Assembly: GCA_017883235.1 (NCBI GenBank)
Contig: JADGNY010000021.1
Coordinates: 1-61,157, forward strand
DNA from: Thermoanaerobaculia bacterium
Lineage (GTDB): Bacteria; Acidobacteriota; Thermoanaerobaculia; Gp7-AA8
Length of the DNA: 61,157 nucleotides
Reading direction: 5' to 3'
Position 1 is the first letter of the stretch; the number at the start of each line of letters is the position of its first letter. This document shows positions 15,780 to 24,937 of the stretch, in pieces. The notes under the pieces are model-generated. The model was given only the letters and a program-made list of their open reading frames with translations, had not been told where the DNA came from and did not search any database. A program made the translations under genes and the position numbers.

Positions 15780-16433
15780 ATGACCCTCACCCGCCACGAC
15801 GATCTCTCTCTTCGCTACGTTCTCAACGTTCCCAGCGGCAACCCGGACAGCGCGGAGATGCCGCTGGTGATCCTGATGCACGGACGCGGGGCGGATGCGA
15901 ATGACCTTGCCGACATCGCGCCGATGATCGACGGCGGATACCGCTTCGTCTTCCCGAACGCGGCGAAGGCGTTCGAGCCGATGCCAGGCTACTCCGTCGG
16001 CTTCTCCTGGTTCGACGGCTGGCCGCCCGAGGGCGACTCGATCGTGCAATCGCGGACGAAACTGCTGGCGCTCATCGACGAGCTCGTGGAGCGCTATCCC
16101 ACGCCCGAAGGGAAGATCGTCGTCGCCGGATTCTCGCAGGGAGGGATGATGGCCATCGACGTCGGCTTCCGAACGGCGCAGAAAGTGGCCGGCATCGTCG
16201 TCATGAGCGGCGCGATCTACGAGGCGGATCAACCGCCACTGCGCACGATGCCGATGCTCATCATCCACGGCACGCAGGACGACATGATCCCCGTCCTCGC
16301 GGCGCGCCGCACCAGGCATGTGCTCGAGGAGCACGGCGTCTCACCGGAGTATCACGAGTTCGCGATGGGGCACCATGTGACGCCGGAGTCGATGGCGGTG
16401 GTTCAGGCCTTCCTCGGGCGGGTGTTGAGTTAG
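15780..16433 (+). CDS. Carboxylesterase/phospholipase-type alpha/beta hydrolase
   Basis: A 217-residue Abhydrolase_2 protein. It shows the oxyanion segment LVILMHGRGADAND, nucleophile elbow GFSQGG (Ser at about 121), acid in GTQDDMIP and the catalytic His near the end (GHHVTP). Relatives hydrolyse short acyl or thioester bonds, and the natural substrate is unknown. There is no signal peptide, so it should be cytoplasmic. It is divergent from pilT with a 60-bp gap and convergent with the Uma2 gene (4-nt spacing between stops). Confidence 0.9.
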   Translation: MTLTRHDDLSLRYVLNVPSGNPDSAEMPLVILMHGRGADANDLADIAPMIDGGYRFVFPNAAKAFEPMPGYSVGFSWFDGWPPEGDSIVQSRTKLLALIDELVERYPTPEGKIVVAGFSQGGMMAIDVGFRTAQKVAGIVVMSGAIYEADQPPLRTMPMLIIHGTQDDMIPVLAARRTRHVLEEHGVSPEYHEFAMGHHVTPESMAVVQAFLGRVLS

Positions 16434-16437
16434 TTCG

Positions 16438-16995
16438 TTAGATCCACAGCGCGCGCAACTCGATCTCGACGGCTTCGAACGGTTCGGCGCGAACGACGTC
16501 ATCGCCGGCGAAGTTGCCGGCAACGACCCAACGGTCATTTTCGAGCCGCAGAACCTCGAGTGTTCGATCGACCGGATCGACCAGCCACACGTGCTGGACC
16601 CCATGCTCTTTGTAGATCGGGAGTTTCTTCACCCGGTCGATGCGCGCGGTGCTCGGCGATTGCACTTCGCACAACCAGTCAGGAGCGAAGTCGAATGCGG
16701 CTGCATCCGGATAGACCGGCATTCGCTCGCGCCGCCAACCGGCGAGATCGGGAACGAGTGCGTTGCGGCCGAGGTGAAGCTCGGGTTCATAGATGATCCA
16801 CCAGCCCCCCGGCCCTCCGTCGCCGCTGTCGAAGGAGTTACTGAGCTTCGCGCCGAGAATACTACAAGCGCGCGCATGTCTCGAGGCGGGACGCGGCGAG
16901 GTGTAGAGCTCTCCGTCGATCAACTCGGCGACGAGGTGATCCGGGACCTTCAGCAGATCCTCATATGTCGCACGGCGTAGTGCCAGTTCCGTCAT
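16438..16995 (-). CDS. Uma2-family (DUF820) predicted endonuclease
   Basis: A 185-residue protein with the Uma2 restriction-like fold: TYEDLLKVPDHLVAELIDGELY at the N-terminus, ALVPDLAGWRRER for the metal Asp, LCEVQSPSTARIDRVKKLPIYKEHGVQHVWLVDP for the E..K part. Such proteins are widespread and multicopy, and their role is not established. It stands alone. TATCAT lies 7 nt upstream of the ATG, with no Shine-Dalgarno site. Confidence 0.9.
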   Translation of the reverse strand: MTELALRRATYEDLLKVPDHLVAELIDGELYTSPRPASRHARACSILGAKLSNSFDSGDGGPGGWWIIYEPELHLGRNALVPDLAGWRRERMPVYPDAAAFDFAPDWLCEVQSPSTARIDRVKKLPIYKEHGVQHVWLVDPVDRTLEVLRLENDRWVVAGNFAGDDVVRAEPFEAVEIELRALWI

Positions 16996-17002
16996 TCGCG
17001 AA

Positions 17003-17008
17003 ATGATA
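17003..17008 (-). promoter_or_regulatory. TANNNT box (TATCAT) before the Uma2 gene
   Basis: TATCAT on the minus strand ends 7 nt before the ATG at 16995. Confidence 0.4.
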
Positions 17009-17053
17009 CCTCGGCCGTGTGAACCCGGTGTTCATCCGCCGGCGATACCTCGC

Positions 17054-17059
17054 TATGAT
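17054..17059 (+). promoter_or_regulatory. TANNNT box (TATGAT) before pepQ
   Basis: TATGAT ends 7 nt before the chosen ATG at 17067. It overlaps two other possible ATG codons (17055 and 17058). Confidence 0.4.
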
Positions 17060-17066
17060 GCGCCGC

Positions 17067-18380
17067 ATGAACGACTTCGCCGCCCTCTATCCGCAGCATT
17101 TCGAGACCGTCAAAGCACGGCACGACCGCGCGCTCGCCGAGGCCGGCTACGACCACATCATCATCTTCGGCGGCGAGATTCACATTCAGTTTCTCGACGA
17201 CACCTACTACCCGTTCAAGGTCAACCCGCACTTCAAGTCGTGGGTGCCGGTCGTCGACAACCCGCATTGCTTCATCGTCTACACGCCGGGGCAGACGCCG
17301 CGGCTGGTCTACTACCAGCCGGTCGACTACTGGTACAAGCCGGCCGGGGCCCCGAGCGGATACTGGGTCGATCACTTCGACGTGCGCGTCATCGGCACCG
17401 CCGAAGCGGCCAGAGAACACTTCCCGAAGAGCGGCCGCACGGCGTTCGTCGGCGAGCCGAATGAGCTGCATAGCGGCGAGGCCAATCCGGAGCCACTACT
17501 CAACGCGCTGCATTTCGAGCGCTCATGGAAGACTGATTACGAAATCGCCTGCCTCACCGAGGCCAACGTTCGCGGCGTGCGCGGACACCGGGCCGCGGCG
17601 AGCAGCTTCCGCGACGGCAAGTCGGAGTTCGAGATTCACATCGACTATCTGCTGCAGTCCAGCCAGGCGGAGGAAGAGCTGCCGTACGGCAACATCATCG
17701 CCCTCAACAACAACGCCTCGGTGCTGCACTATCTGAATCACGAGCGCGAGCAGCCGGGCGATCTTCGCTACTCATTCCTCATCGACGCCGGCGCGCAGTG
17801 CAACGGCTACGCCTCGGACATCACCCGCACCTACGCACGCGACGAGCGGGGCGAATTCGCGCGGTTGATCGAGGCGATGGAGGCGATGCAGCAACGGCTC
17901 TGCACCATGGCAAAGCCTGGCATCAACTACATCGACATCCACATGGCCGCGCACGCCGGCGTGGCCGCGATCCTTCACGACTTCGGCTTCGTGCGCGAGC
18001 TCGATGCCGATGCCATCGTCGAGAAGCGCATCAGCTCCACGTTTTTCCCCCACGGGGTCGGCCACTTCCTCGGGTTGCAGGTTCACGACGTAGCCGGCTT
18101 CCACGGAAACCGCGCCGGGTGCATCATCGCCAAACCCGAGGGACATCCCTATCTTCGCCTCACGCGCATCATCGATCCGCGCATGGTCTTCACCGTCGAG
18201 CCGGGCCTCTACTTCATCGAGTCGCTGCTGGCTGATCTGCAGAAGAGCGAGAACGCGAAGTACGTGAACTGGACGAAAGTCGACGACTTCCGCAAGTTCG
18301 GCGGCATCCGGATCGAGGACGACATCGTCGTCACGGATGACGGGCACATCAACCTGACGCGGCAGGCGTTCGCGGGTTGA
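17067..18380 (+). CDS. pepQ: Xaa-Pro dipeptidase (M24B)
   Basis: A 437-residue PepQ-type prolidase. The N-terminus MNDFAALYPQHFETVKARHDRAL and the DTYYPFKVNPHFKSWVPV block are characteristic of PepQ, which fixes the start at 17067. All five metal ligands of the pita-bread fold are visible: IDAGAQ (Asp), SDITRTY (Asp), HGVGHFLGLQVHD (His), VEPGLYF (Glu) and GGIRIEDDI (Glu). It should cleave Xaa-Pro dipeptides in the cytoplasm and may also hydrolyse organophosphates, as some homologues do. Confidence 0.95.
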   Translation: MNDFAALYPQHFETVKARHDRALAEAGYDHIIIFGGEIHIQFLDDTYYPFKVNPHFKSWVPVVDNPHCFIVYTPGQTPRLVYYQPVDYWYKPAGAPSGYWVDHFDVRVIGTAEAAREHFPKSGRTAFVGEPNELHSGEANPEPLLNALHFERSWKTDYEIACLTEANVRGVRGHRAAASSFRDGKSEFEIHIDYLLQSSQAEEELPYGNIIALNNNASVLHYLNHEREQPGDLRYSFLIDAGAQCNGYASDITRTYARDERGEFARLIEAMEAMQQRLCTMAKPGINYIDIHMAAHAGVAAILHDFGFVRELDADAIVEKRISSTFFPHGVGHFLGLQVHDVAGFHGNRAGCIIAKPEGHPYLRLTRIIDPRMVFTVEPGLYFIESLLADLQKSENAKYVNWTKVDDFRKFGGIRIEDDIVVTDDGHINLTRQAFAG

Positions 18381-18389
18381 TCCTAGACC

Positions 18390-19283
18390 CTACTTCGCCG
18401 GCTCCAGCCTCTTCCGCGCTTCCGTCGCCCATGACGAGGCCGGATCGCGCTTTAGATAGTCGCGCCACGCGGACCGGGCGGCGTCGGAGCCGGCGCCCTT
18501 GAGCGTTTCGGTGGCGATGGCGCGGTTCCAGGCCGCTTCCGGCGTTCCGCCAATGCGCCACGCCTTTTCGGCACAGCGAAGAGCTTCATCGTCCGTCTTC
18601 GGATGGCCAGCCGTCCGATTCGACAGCGCTACCGACAGATCGTTCAGCAGCCGCACTTCATTCGAATCATCGATTGCGTCCGCCACGCGGCGCTGGCCGG
18701 TTTCGGCCAGCAACGCCTCGTGCAGCGTATCGACGGCCGCGTCGGGATGGCCGAGGAGCAGGTTGGCCACTCCGACTGCATGCAGATTCGCGGGTGAACG
18801 CTGCGCGTTGAGCGAACGTTGTACGGACGCGGCTGCGGTCAGGAGACTGGCATTCGCGGGGTCCTTCATCGGATCGACGCTCTCGCCGCGCGTGAGGTGC
18901 ACCATGGCCTGGTATGGGAAACCGGAAATTCGTCCGGCGATCGTCCGCTGTTCCGGTGCCGCTTTCGCCAGCGCATCCAGCCCGCTGTCATGATGCGGGA
19001 GCACGAGATCGCGAACCGGCGTGACCAGGAACACGATCGAAAACGCCGCCGCCACCGCCGTGACGGCCACCGCCAGCCAGGCTTGCCGTGATGACCGATG
19101 CGAGCCATTCGGCGCCGCCACGACCTCGGCCATCTCCGTCGCGCTCATGAAGACCGAATAGCATTCCGGGCAGGTGGCCATGTGCGCGATCACCTGTCCC
19201 CGCGTCTCGGGATCGAGACGGCCGTCAATGAATGCCGCGAGCGTCTCGTCGGAAGGAAAACCTGTGTGCTCCATCGCCGTCAC
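18390..19283 (-). CDS. Anti-sigma factor-like membrane protein with zinc-finger and helical repeats
   Basis: A 297-residue protein. The N-terminus carries the zf-HC2/ZAS motif HMATCPEC (H-x3-C-x2-C) at about 34-41. A single membrane helix follows (about 68-88, WLAVAVTAVAAAFSIVFLV), then a periplasmic region with TPR-like helices (about 150-290). It overlaps the sigma gene by 4 nt (GTGA), so the GTG start at 19283 is likely and coupled. The arrangement predicts that it holds the adjacent sigma factor inactive until an envelope cue releases it. The cue is unknown. Confidence 0.82.
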   Translation of the reverse strand: MTAMEHTGFPSDETLAAFIDGRLDPETRGQVIAHMATCPECYSVFMSATEMAEVVAAPNGSHRSSRQAWLAVAVTAVAAAFSIVFLVTPVRDLVLPHHDSGLDALAKAAPEQRTIAGRISGFPYQAMVHLTRGESVDPMKDPANASLLTAAASVQRSLNAQRSPANLHAVGVANLLLGHPDAAVDTLHEALLAETGQRRVADAIDDSNEVRLLNDLSVALSNRTAGHPKTDDEALRCAEKAWRIGGTPEAAWNRAIATETLKGAGSDAARSAWRDYLKRDPASSWATEARKRLEPAK

Positions 19284-20152
19284 TTTCTCAATTGCCCTTT
19301 CGCCCTGCCGAGGCCTTTCACCGGTTTAGAGTGCCGGAGATCAGCTTTTCCCTCGGAGACCGAAAACGCAAACGAGAGCTCGTGGTCGGAATGGTTCATC
19401 AATTCACACACATCCGCGGAGGCAATACCCGCCCGCTCCAACGCCAACCTCAACTGAGTCAGCAATTTGTCGATGCGTTTATACAACTTCTTCCCGTCGA
19501 CACCCAGCGCGCGTCCGATCTCCGGAATTTTCCGCCCGGCCCAGAAGCGCATCCTCAGGATCATCTGATCTTCCGGCTCCATCGACGCCATCACCGCGTC
19601 AACCATGGCCACGGTGTGCCGCGCCGCTTTTCGGCGCTCACCGCTGAACAGCTCGTTCTCCGGCTCGACGAACGGCCCATTGTCCGTGTTCTCGACCGCC
19701 GCGACGAGCACCGGCCTCGGCTGCCGCACCGGCAGCCGAAGATAGATCGCATTGACCTCGGCCGCGCTGAAGGCCGGATCGCTGCCACAGGTCAGGATGG
19801 ACATCGTCTCCGCAAACGTGAACCCCTCACGCGTGAGCAGCCTCTCCACGGTGATGCCTTTGTCCCCGAGCCGCTTGGCCGCCGCGGACGGACGCCACTT
19901 CCCCCACATCTGCACGCGGTACTGGAAGAACATCCGCTGGATCACCGTCGTCATGTACGTCGAGAACGCGCTGCGTCCCTCAAACTTGCGAATGATGGCG
20001 TAGTTGCTCTCGATCAGCTTGAACTTGACGTACGAGCCGAACTCGTCCCCCTCATCGCGATCGATACGATTACGATGACAGACGTAGCTGATCGCCCGAT
20101 CGATAAGGGTCAGGTTCGTGAGGAAGATATCCTCCGCGTCTAATGGCTTCAC
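19280..20152 (-). CDS. RNA polymerase sigma-70 family factor
   Basis: A 290-residue protein. Region 2 lies at about 10-90 (IDRAISYVCHRNRI...FGSYVKFKLIESNYAIIRKFEGRSAFSTYMTTVIQRMFFQY) and region 4 at about 185-250 (SMEPEDQMILRMRFWAGRKIPEIGRALGVDGKKLYKRIDKLL). The middle segment is longer than in ordinary ECF factors. It starts at GTG 20152; a TAGACT hexamer lies 12 nt upstream. It is followed by its probable anti-sigma factor with a 4-nt overlap. The regulon cannot be predicted from this window. Confidence 0.88.
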   Translation of the reverse strand: MKPLDAEDIFLTNLTLIDRAISYVCHRNRIDRDEGDEFGSYVKFKLIESNYAIIRKFEGRSAFSTYMTTVIQRMFFQYRVQMWGKWRPSAAAKRLGDKGITVERLLTREGFTFAETMSILTCGSDPAFSAAEVNAIYLRLPVRQPRPVLVAAVENTDNGPFVEPENELFSGERRKAARHTVAMVDAVMASMEPEDQMILRMRFWAGRKIPEIGRALGVDGKKLYKRIDKLLTQLRLALERAGIASADVCELMNHSDHELSFAFSVSEGKADLRHSKPVKGLGRAKGQLRK

Positions 20153-20228
20153 AGGATTGGCGGAAGTCTACCAGCAAATACGGAGCGTATGAGTGTCACG
20201 GAAGGGCGATTGACGGTGGTGGTATGAG

Positions 20229-22523
20229 ATGACCATGAACTTGACCTGCCCGATGCACCCCGAGGTCGTCAGCGATACGCCCGGCATCTGCCCGATCTGC
20301 GGCATGGCGCTGGAGGCGGAGAACGCAGCGACGGGTGATGAGAGCGAGCCCGGACGCTGCTGCGACACGCATTCTTCTGCCACACAACGTCCCGTCTCTC
20401 ATCCGTCGTTCAATCACCGACAACCGACAACCGACAACCGACAACCGCTCCGGACCACCTACACCTGTCCGATGCACCCCGAGATCGTCCGCGACAAGCC
20501 GGGCGTCTGCCCGATCTGCGGAATGGCCCTCGAGCCGACGACGGCGTCGCTCGACGATGCGCCGAACGCGGAGCTGATCGACATGCAGCGCCGCTTCGTG
20601 ATCAGCCTCATCTTCTCCATCCCGCTGCTGCTCCTGGGCATGGCCGATCTGTTCGGCGGCACGCTTCGCGAGCTGACGATGAAGCCGTGGCTCCCGTGGG
20701 TCGAGCTGGCGCTGGCGACGCCCGTCGTCCTCTGGTGCGGCTGGCCGTTCTTCGTCCGCGCCGCGGCCTCGATCGTCTCCCGCCATCTCAACATGTTCAC
20801 CCTCATCGGCATGGGCACCGGCGCCGCCTACGCGTACAGCGTCACCGCCACGCTCGCTCCCGGCGCCTTCCCACCGTCGTTCCGCAGCATGGGTGTGCTG
20901 CCGCTTTACTACGAGCCGGCCGCTGTGATCACGACGCTGGTCCTGCTCGGCCAGGTGCTCGAGCTTCGAGCCCGCGAGAAGACCTCGGGCGCCATCCGCT
21001 CCCTTCTCGGCCTGGCGCCGAAGACGGCCCGCGTCGTGATGGACGACGGCAACGAATCCGATGTCGACGTCGACGGGATCACCGCCGGTATGCGCATCCG
21101 CGTCCGTCCCGGCGAACGGATCGCCGTCGACGGCAGCGTCATCGAGGGAAGCGGCTCGGTCGACGAATCGATGATCAGCGGCGAGCCGATACCCGTGGCG
21201 AAGGTGGTCGGAGACAACGTCACCGCCGGCACCGTCAACACCAGCGGAGCATTCCTGATGAAGGCCGAGCGCGTCGGCGCCGACACGCTCCTGGCGCAGA
21301 TCGTCCGGATGGTCGGCGAAGCACAGCGAAGCCGCGCGCCGATTCAACGCCTCGCCGACGTCGTGGCCTCGTGGTTCGTGCCGATCGTCATCGCCGTCGC
21401 CGCGATCACGTTCGTGGTCTGGTCGATCGCCGGCCCGCAGCCGCGCTTCGCGCACGCGCTCGTGAATGCCGTGGCCGTCCTGATCATCGCCTGCCCCTGC
21501 GCCCTCGGCCTGGCCACTCCGATGTCGGTGATGGTCGCCACCGGCCGCGGCGCTACGGCCGGGATCTTAATCAAGAATGCCGAGGCGCTGGAACTGCTCG
21601 CAAAAGTCGACACCCTGGTGATCGACAAGACCGGAACGCTGACGGAGGGGAAGCCGAAGGTTGTGGCAGTTGAAGTCGACCAAGGCATCCTGAGCATGGT
21701 CGCCGCCGTCGAACGCGCAAGCGAGCACCCTCTTGCTAACGCCATCGTCGCGGCGGCCTCGGACATCGGGACGGCAACGGAAGTCGAGACCATCGCCGGC
21801 CAGGGCGTTCGCGGAAAGGTCGATGGACATGATGTCGCCATCGGCAACGCGGCCTTCATCGGCGATGTCAGCGCCCTTGAGGAAAAGGCGAACGTCCATC
21901 GGGCCACGGGCGCGACGGTGGTCTTCGTCTCGGTCGATGGCAAGCCAGCCGGCCTGATCGCCGTCGCCGATCCGATCAAACCGACCACCGCCGAGGCGCT
22001 GCGCGCGCTGCGGGAGAAAGGCATCGCCATCACCATGCTCACCGGCGACGCCCGCGCCACCGCCGAAGCCGTAGCCCGTCAGCTCGGCATCGACGACGTC
22101 GCCGCCGAGGTGCTTCCGGCCGCAAAGGAAAGCGTCGTACGCAAGCTGCAGGAACAGGGCAAACGGGTGGCCATGGCCGGCGACGGCGTCAACGACGCCC
22201 CCGCCCTCTCCCGCGCCGACGTCGGCATCGCCATGGGCACCGGCACCGACGTGGCCATCGAAAGCGCGCACCTGACGCTGGTCAAAGGCGACCTCCGCGG
22301 CATCGTCCGCGCCCGCAACCTCTCCGAAGCGATGATGCGCAACATCCGCCAGAACCTCTTCTTCGCGTTCGTCTACAACATCCTTGGAGTGCCGATCGCC
22401 GCGGGCCTGCTGTACCCGTTCTTCGGACTGCTGCTCAGCCCCATGATCGCCAGCGCGGCGATGACGTTCAGCTCGGTGACGGTGATTGGGAATGCGTTGC
22501 GGTTGAGGAGGGTGGGGTTGTAG
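20229..22523 (+). CDS. copA: Copper-translocating P1B-type ATPase with two N-terminal heavy-metal domains
   Basis: A 764-residue P1B ATPase. Two copies of the short heavy-metal-binding domain ([16 protein letters not shown] at 7-29 and 80-102) replace the usual ferredoxin-like HMA domain. They are joined by a His/Cys-rich linker with a short tandem repeat. Then come the membrane helices, the actuator motif SGEP, the CPC transport motif (422-424), DKTGT with phospho-Asp 466, HP (SEHPLAN) and [13 protein letters not shown] indicates export of monovalent copper or silver from the cytoplasm. A cupredoxin and a multicopper oxidase elsewhere in the window would fit copper handling. Confidence 0.93.
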   Translation: MTMNLTCPMHPEVVSDTPGICPICGMALEAENAATGDESEPGRCCDTHSSATQRPVSHPSFNHRQPTTDNRQPLRTTYTCPMHPEIVRDKPGVCPICGMALEPTTASLDDAPNAELIDMQRRFVISLIFSIPLLLLGMADLFGGTLRELTMKPWLPWVELALATPVVLWCGWPFFVRAAASIVSRHLNMFTLIGMGTGAAYAYSVTATLAPGAFPPSFRSMGVLPLYYEPAAVITTLVLLGQVLELRAREKTSGAIRSLLGLAPKTARVVMDDGNESDVDVDGITAGMRIRVRPGERIAVDGSVIEGSGSVDESMISGEPIPVAKVVGDNVTAGTVNTSGAFLMKAERVGADTLLAQIVRMVGEAQRSRAPIQRLADVVASWFVPIVIAVAAITFVVWSIAGPQPRFAHALVNAVAVLIIACPCALGLATPMSVMVATGRGATAGILIKNAEALELLAKVDTLVIDKTGTLTEGKPKVVAVEVDQGILSMVAAVERASEHPLANAIVAAASDIGTATEVETIAGQGVRGKVDGHDVAIGNAAFIGDVSALEEKANVHRATGATVVFVSVDGKPAGLIAVADPIKPTTAEALRALREKGIAITMLTGDARATAEAVARQLGIDDVAAEVLPAAKESVVRKLQEQGKRVAMAGDGVNDAPALSRADVGIAMGTGTDVAIESAHLTLVKGDLRGIVRARNLSEAMMRNIRQNLFFAFVYNILGVPIAAGLLYPFFGLLLSPMIASAAMTFSSVTVIGNALRLRRVGL

Positions 22524-22554
22524 AAGTTTGAGAATAGGAACAAGCTGCGTAGTC

Positions 22555-23409
22555 ATGCAAGCAACGGTAACCACGCTTCCCGAGTTGTGCGACAGCGCAA
22601 CGACCCTGATTGACGAACTCCGCAGAAGCGGAGTCCCCATTCATCCCAGCTCTCGACTTGCCGCCTACCAGCGCGAACTCATAAAGGCAGTACCGTCGAC
22701 ATTGGGTCCGACTGGCGATCAGATGCGAAGGTGGCACCGCACACTAATCGAAGTTAACGATCTCTTCACCATCGTCCAGCAGTTGTCGAAGCCGCCAGCG
22801 ATTTCGGGTTGGGAACAGCGGACCCGCGAAGCACTCTCTGGTTCGTTCTTGCGATCGGAGGACAGCAAGAACACGCGTGCGAGAAACACGCAATTCGAAC
22901 TGGTGTTGGCGGCGTCCTTCCGCTCGGCTGGCTACGAGCCAAAGCTCGAAGAGCCTGACGTCGTTGTGACAATGTCGGTGGGTCGGGTTGGGGTGGCCGC
23001 GAAACGACCGAGTTCAGCCACAAATCTGGGCCACACCATTCGCGACGCCGGACGACAGATCGGCGCATTGAAACTGCCGGGGCTCATCGCGGTCGACGCA
23101 ACAGTCCTCATCAATCCCGAGGACAGTGAGATCACAACCAGCGACTTTGAGAAGGAGGAGGCAAGGGTCGCTTCTCATGCGATCGACGTGGCGAAGCGTT
23201 TTGCGGCCATCGCGGGCGATAAGGTTGGCACCGAGTATGTTTTCGGCGTCATGGTGAGGGCTTGCGTACCTATCTGGGAGCCACATATTCCACGAATGTC
23301 CTTCGTCGAGCGATGGCCGGTTGTATCACTAGTAGGAGAAAACGATATTCGCTATCAATGCTGTCGCGATCTCGCTGTCAATCTTCGAGGGGCCGGAGCA
23401 GCCAGCTAA
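22555..23409 (+). CDS. Unknown protein, possible divergent PD-(D/E)XK-type nuclease
   Basis: A 284-residue soluble protein. The N-terminal half is helical. The middle reads FELVLAASFRSAGYEPKLEEPDVVV and then VGVAAKRPSS (E115, D135, K150), spaced like a restriction-type core (E...D...xxK) with Ala where the second acidic residue normally sits. A helix with RDAGRQIGAL follows. The resemblance is by eye only. The 31-nt spacing to copA could mean read-through, but codon usage and lower GC suggest an acquired gene. ATG 22555 is preferred to an upstream TTG. Its neighbour encodes a HEPN-type motif. Confidence 0.55.
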   Translation: MQATVTTLPELCDSATTLIDELRRSGVPIHPSSRLAAYQRELIKAVPSTLGPTGDQMRRWHRTLIEVNDLFTIVQQLSKPPAISGWEQRTREALSGSFLRSEDSKNTRARNTQFELVLAASFRSAGYEPKLEEPDVVVTMSVGRVGVAAKRPSSATNLGHTIRDAGRQIGALKLPGLIAVDATVLINPEDSEITTSDFEKEEARVASHAIDVAKRFAAIAGDKVGTEYVFGVMVRACVPIWEPHIPRMSFVERWPVVSLVGENDIRYQCCRDLAVNLRGAGAAS

Positions 23410-23426
23410 CAATTAACCAACTCTGC

Positions 23427-23500
23427 TCACCGGCCTTGGAGCCGCAACTTGCTGCATCTTGAGTGCGCTACTATTTCGCGAACGACTCCAAGCCGGTGAG
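23427..23500. repeat. Inverted repeat between two accessory genes
   Basis: CTCACCGGCCTTGGAG (23427-23442) pairs with CTCCAAGCCGGTGAG (23486-23500) with one bulged base and a 43-nt loop. It may terminate the upstream gene. Confidence 0.7.
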
Positions 23501-23519
23501 CTTGGGTCCGTAAGGCACC

Positions 23520-23525
23520 TATACT
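23520..23525 (+). promoter_or_regulatory. TANNNT box (TATACT) before the HEPN-motif gene
   Basis: TATACT ends 6 nt before the ATG at 23532. This is the best -10 match in this group, and no Shine-Dalgarno site is present. Confidence 0.45.
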
Positions 23526-23531
23526 TCTGCC

Positions 23532-24389
23532 ATGCCTATTACACCCGAACGCCTCGCGGCGGATTACGCCATCGCTGGCGTGGACCCCACCTTCTCGACG
23601 GAGCCGCGGTCGCAATGGAGCTATGCGCTCCCATCACGATTTACCGGCTTCGGCAAGCTCAACCCCTCTGGTCCGGATCCCGCCGACTATATCCAGTTCG
23701 CTCGCGCTGAAATTAAGTCGTCGGCGCCTCAAGCTCCGATCAACGCAATGGGCCACGCGAAGCGAGCCGTTCATCAGGCAGTGGATGGCCTGTTTCAACT
23801 GTATGGACTGACTCGCTCGTTCGGGAGCCTCGATTTTCCGAGAAAGTTAGAGCTTCTCTCAGAGATCGGTGCATTCCCCACGACCATTCTTTCTTGGCTT
23901 AACGAACGGCGTAACCTCCTAGAGCACGATTATTCCTTGCCAGATCGAGATGAGGCGAACCACGCAGTCGACGTCGCGGAACTCTTTGTGGCATCGGCCT
24001 ACGTCTTCCTGCGTGACGCCGTCGTCGGCGCCTACGTCGGTCATGTGAGCGGTGTCTCGTGCTCAGAGGTTGTGGTCGATTCGGTTCTTGGCGTTATCTC
24101 CGACTCTGACGTAGTCACTTCGACAAGCATTCTCGTCGGAGCCGTGACCGTTCATGTCAACATGTCATCACGGGCGCCACGAAATCACATAAGGTCCATA
24201 CCCATCGACAAAGACAACAGAGCTAAATGGGTACCCATCCTTGATCTACTTGCGTACTGCACGCGGAGGAATGCTCTGCGGCTTCACTGTGACACGAAGC
24301 CCGGCGATCTGAACATCACTCAGCGCCAAGTGTTTTACGGAGACGATCTAAGGGTACCCATAGAGAGGCTCTTGCCCGAAGGCGCCTAA
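23532..24389 (+). CDS. HEPN-motif protein of unknown function
   Basis: A 285-residue protein. Residues about 70-165 form long helices and contain ERRNLLEHDY, with R127-N128-x3-H132, the Rx4-6H signature of HEPN ribonucleases and of several non-toxic HEPN proteins. The C-terminal 120 residues are beta-rich and unrecognised. It has its own TATACT box. It sits between the possible nuclease gene and a RES/Xre pair, so a defence or toxin role is possible, but the HEPN call rests on one motif plus predicted helices. Confidence 0.55.
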   Translation: MPITPERLAADYAIAGVDPTFSTEPRSQWSYALPSRFTGFGKLNPSGPDPADYIQFARAEIKSSAPQAPINAMGHAKRAVHQAVDGLFQLYGLTRSFGSLDFPRKLELLSEIGAFPTTILSWLNERRNLLEHDYSLPDRDEANHAVDVAELFVASAYVFLRDAVVGAYVGHVSGVSCSEVVVDSVLGVISDSDVVTSTSILVGAVTVHVNMSSRAPRNHIRSIPIDKDNRAKWVPILDLLAYCTRRNALRLHCDTKPGDLNITQRQVFYGDDLRVPIERLLPEGA

Positions 24390-24451
24390 CTCGGAGTCGT
24401 GTGAATCTGCTGAGATTGGAAAATGCACCGTTTGCGAGCGTTTCGCGCAAG

Positions 24452-24937
24452 CTATGTCAGCAAACGAAGGTCAATCCGAAATGGCTCTGGCCGCGAAAGC
24501 CGCACTCGCCGGAAATCGTCGTGGAGGGGATTGAGCAGGTAGTTGTTCTCCCTCTCGATGATCGCGCTGGGTACCTGCAGAACTGCAGACGCTCTTTCCA
24601 CGGCCCATCGGTCACCGATTGCCTGTAACTCAGGCGAGGCCGGCGAGCCCCACCAGTTCGCGGGAAGATCAGCAATCGATACGCGCGTAACGAGGCGTTC
24701 GTCAAACTCACACTCCACCAGCATGAACGCGGCGAGAAGGTCGGATCGCTGAACGTTTGCGAATACCTCGAGAACGGCGAGCGATGCGGTTGCCGACGTG
24801 TAAATGATCGGTGTACCGGGAGAGTTCCACCTGCCCCCGTACAATCTCGCGCCCTCACCTGTGAAGGCCTGATTCGCGAGCCTCGCCTTGACCAAACGCC
24901 AGGCCTTGACCACGTCAGGAGTAGACACCGTGTTCAA
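24452..24937 (-). CDS. RES-domain toxin
   Basis: A 161-residue RES-domain protein. It shows AWRLVKARLANQAFTGEGARLYGGRWNSPG with the diagnostic Arg and GGRWN, then IIYTSATASLAVLEVF and a C-terminal NNYLLNPLHDDF segment. Characterised RES toxins degrade NAD+ or ADP-ribosylate a metabolic enzyme; which activity applies here is not visible. It follows the antitoxin gene with a 23-nt overlap, the standard order for this type. Confidence 0.92.
   Translation of the reverse strand: MNTVSTPDVVKAWRLVKARLANQAFTGEGARLYGGRWNSPGTPIIYTSATASLAVLEVFANVQRSDLLAAFMLVECEFDERLVTRVSIADLPANWWGSPASPELQAIGDRWAVERASAVLQVPSAIIERENNYLLNPLHDDFRRVRLSRPEPFRIDLRLLT

Noticed and set aside
14544-16334. A longer PilT fusion with about 200 extra N-terminal residues
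   Set aside because: The extra part is antisense to the esterase gene, whose catalytic motifs are intact. PilT starts naturally at GTG 15719.
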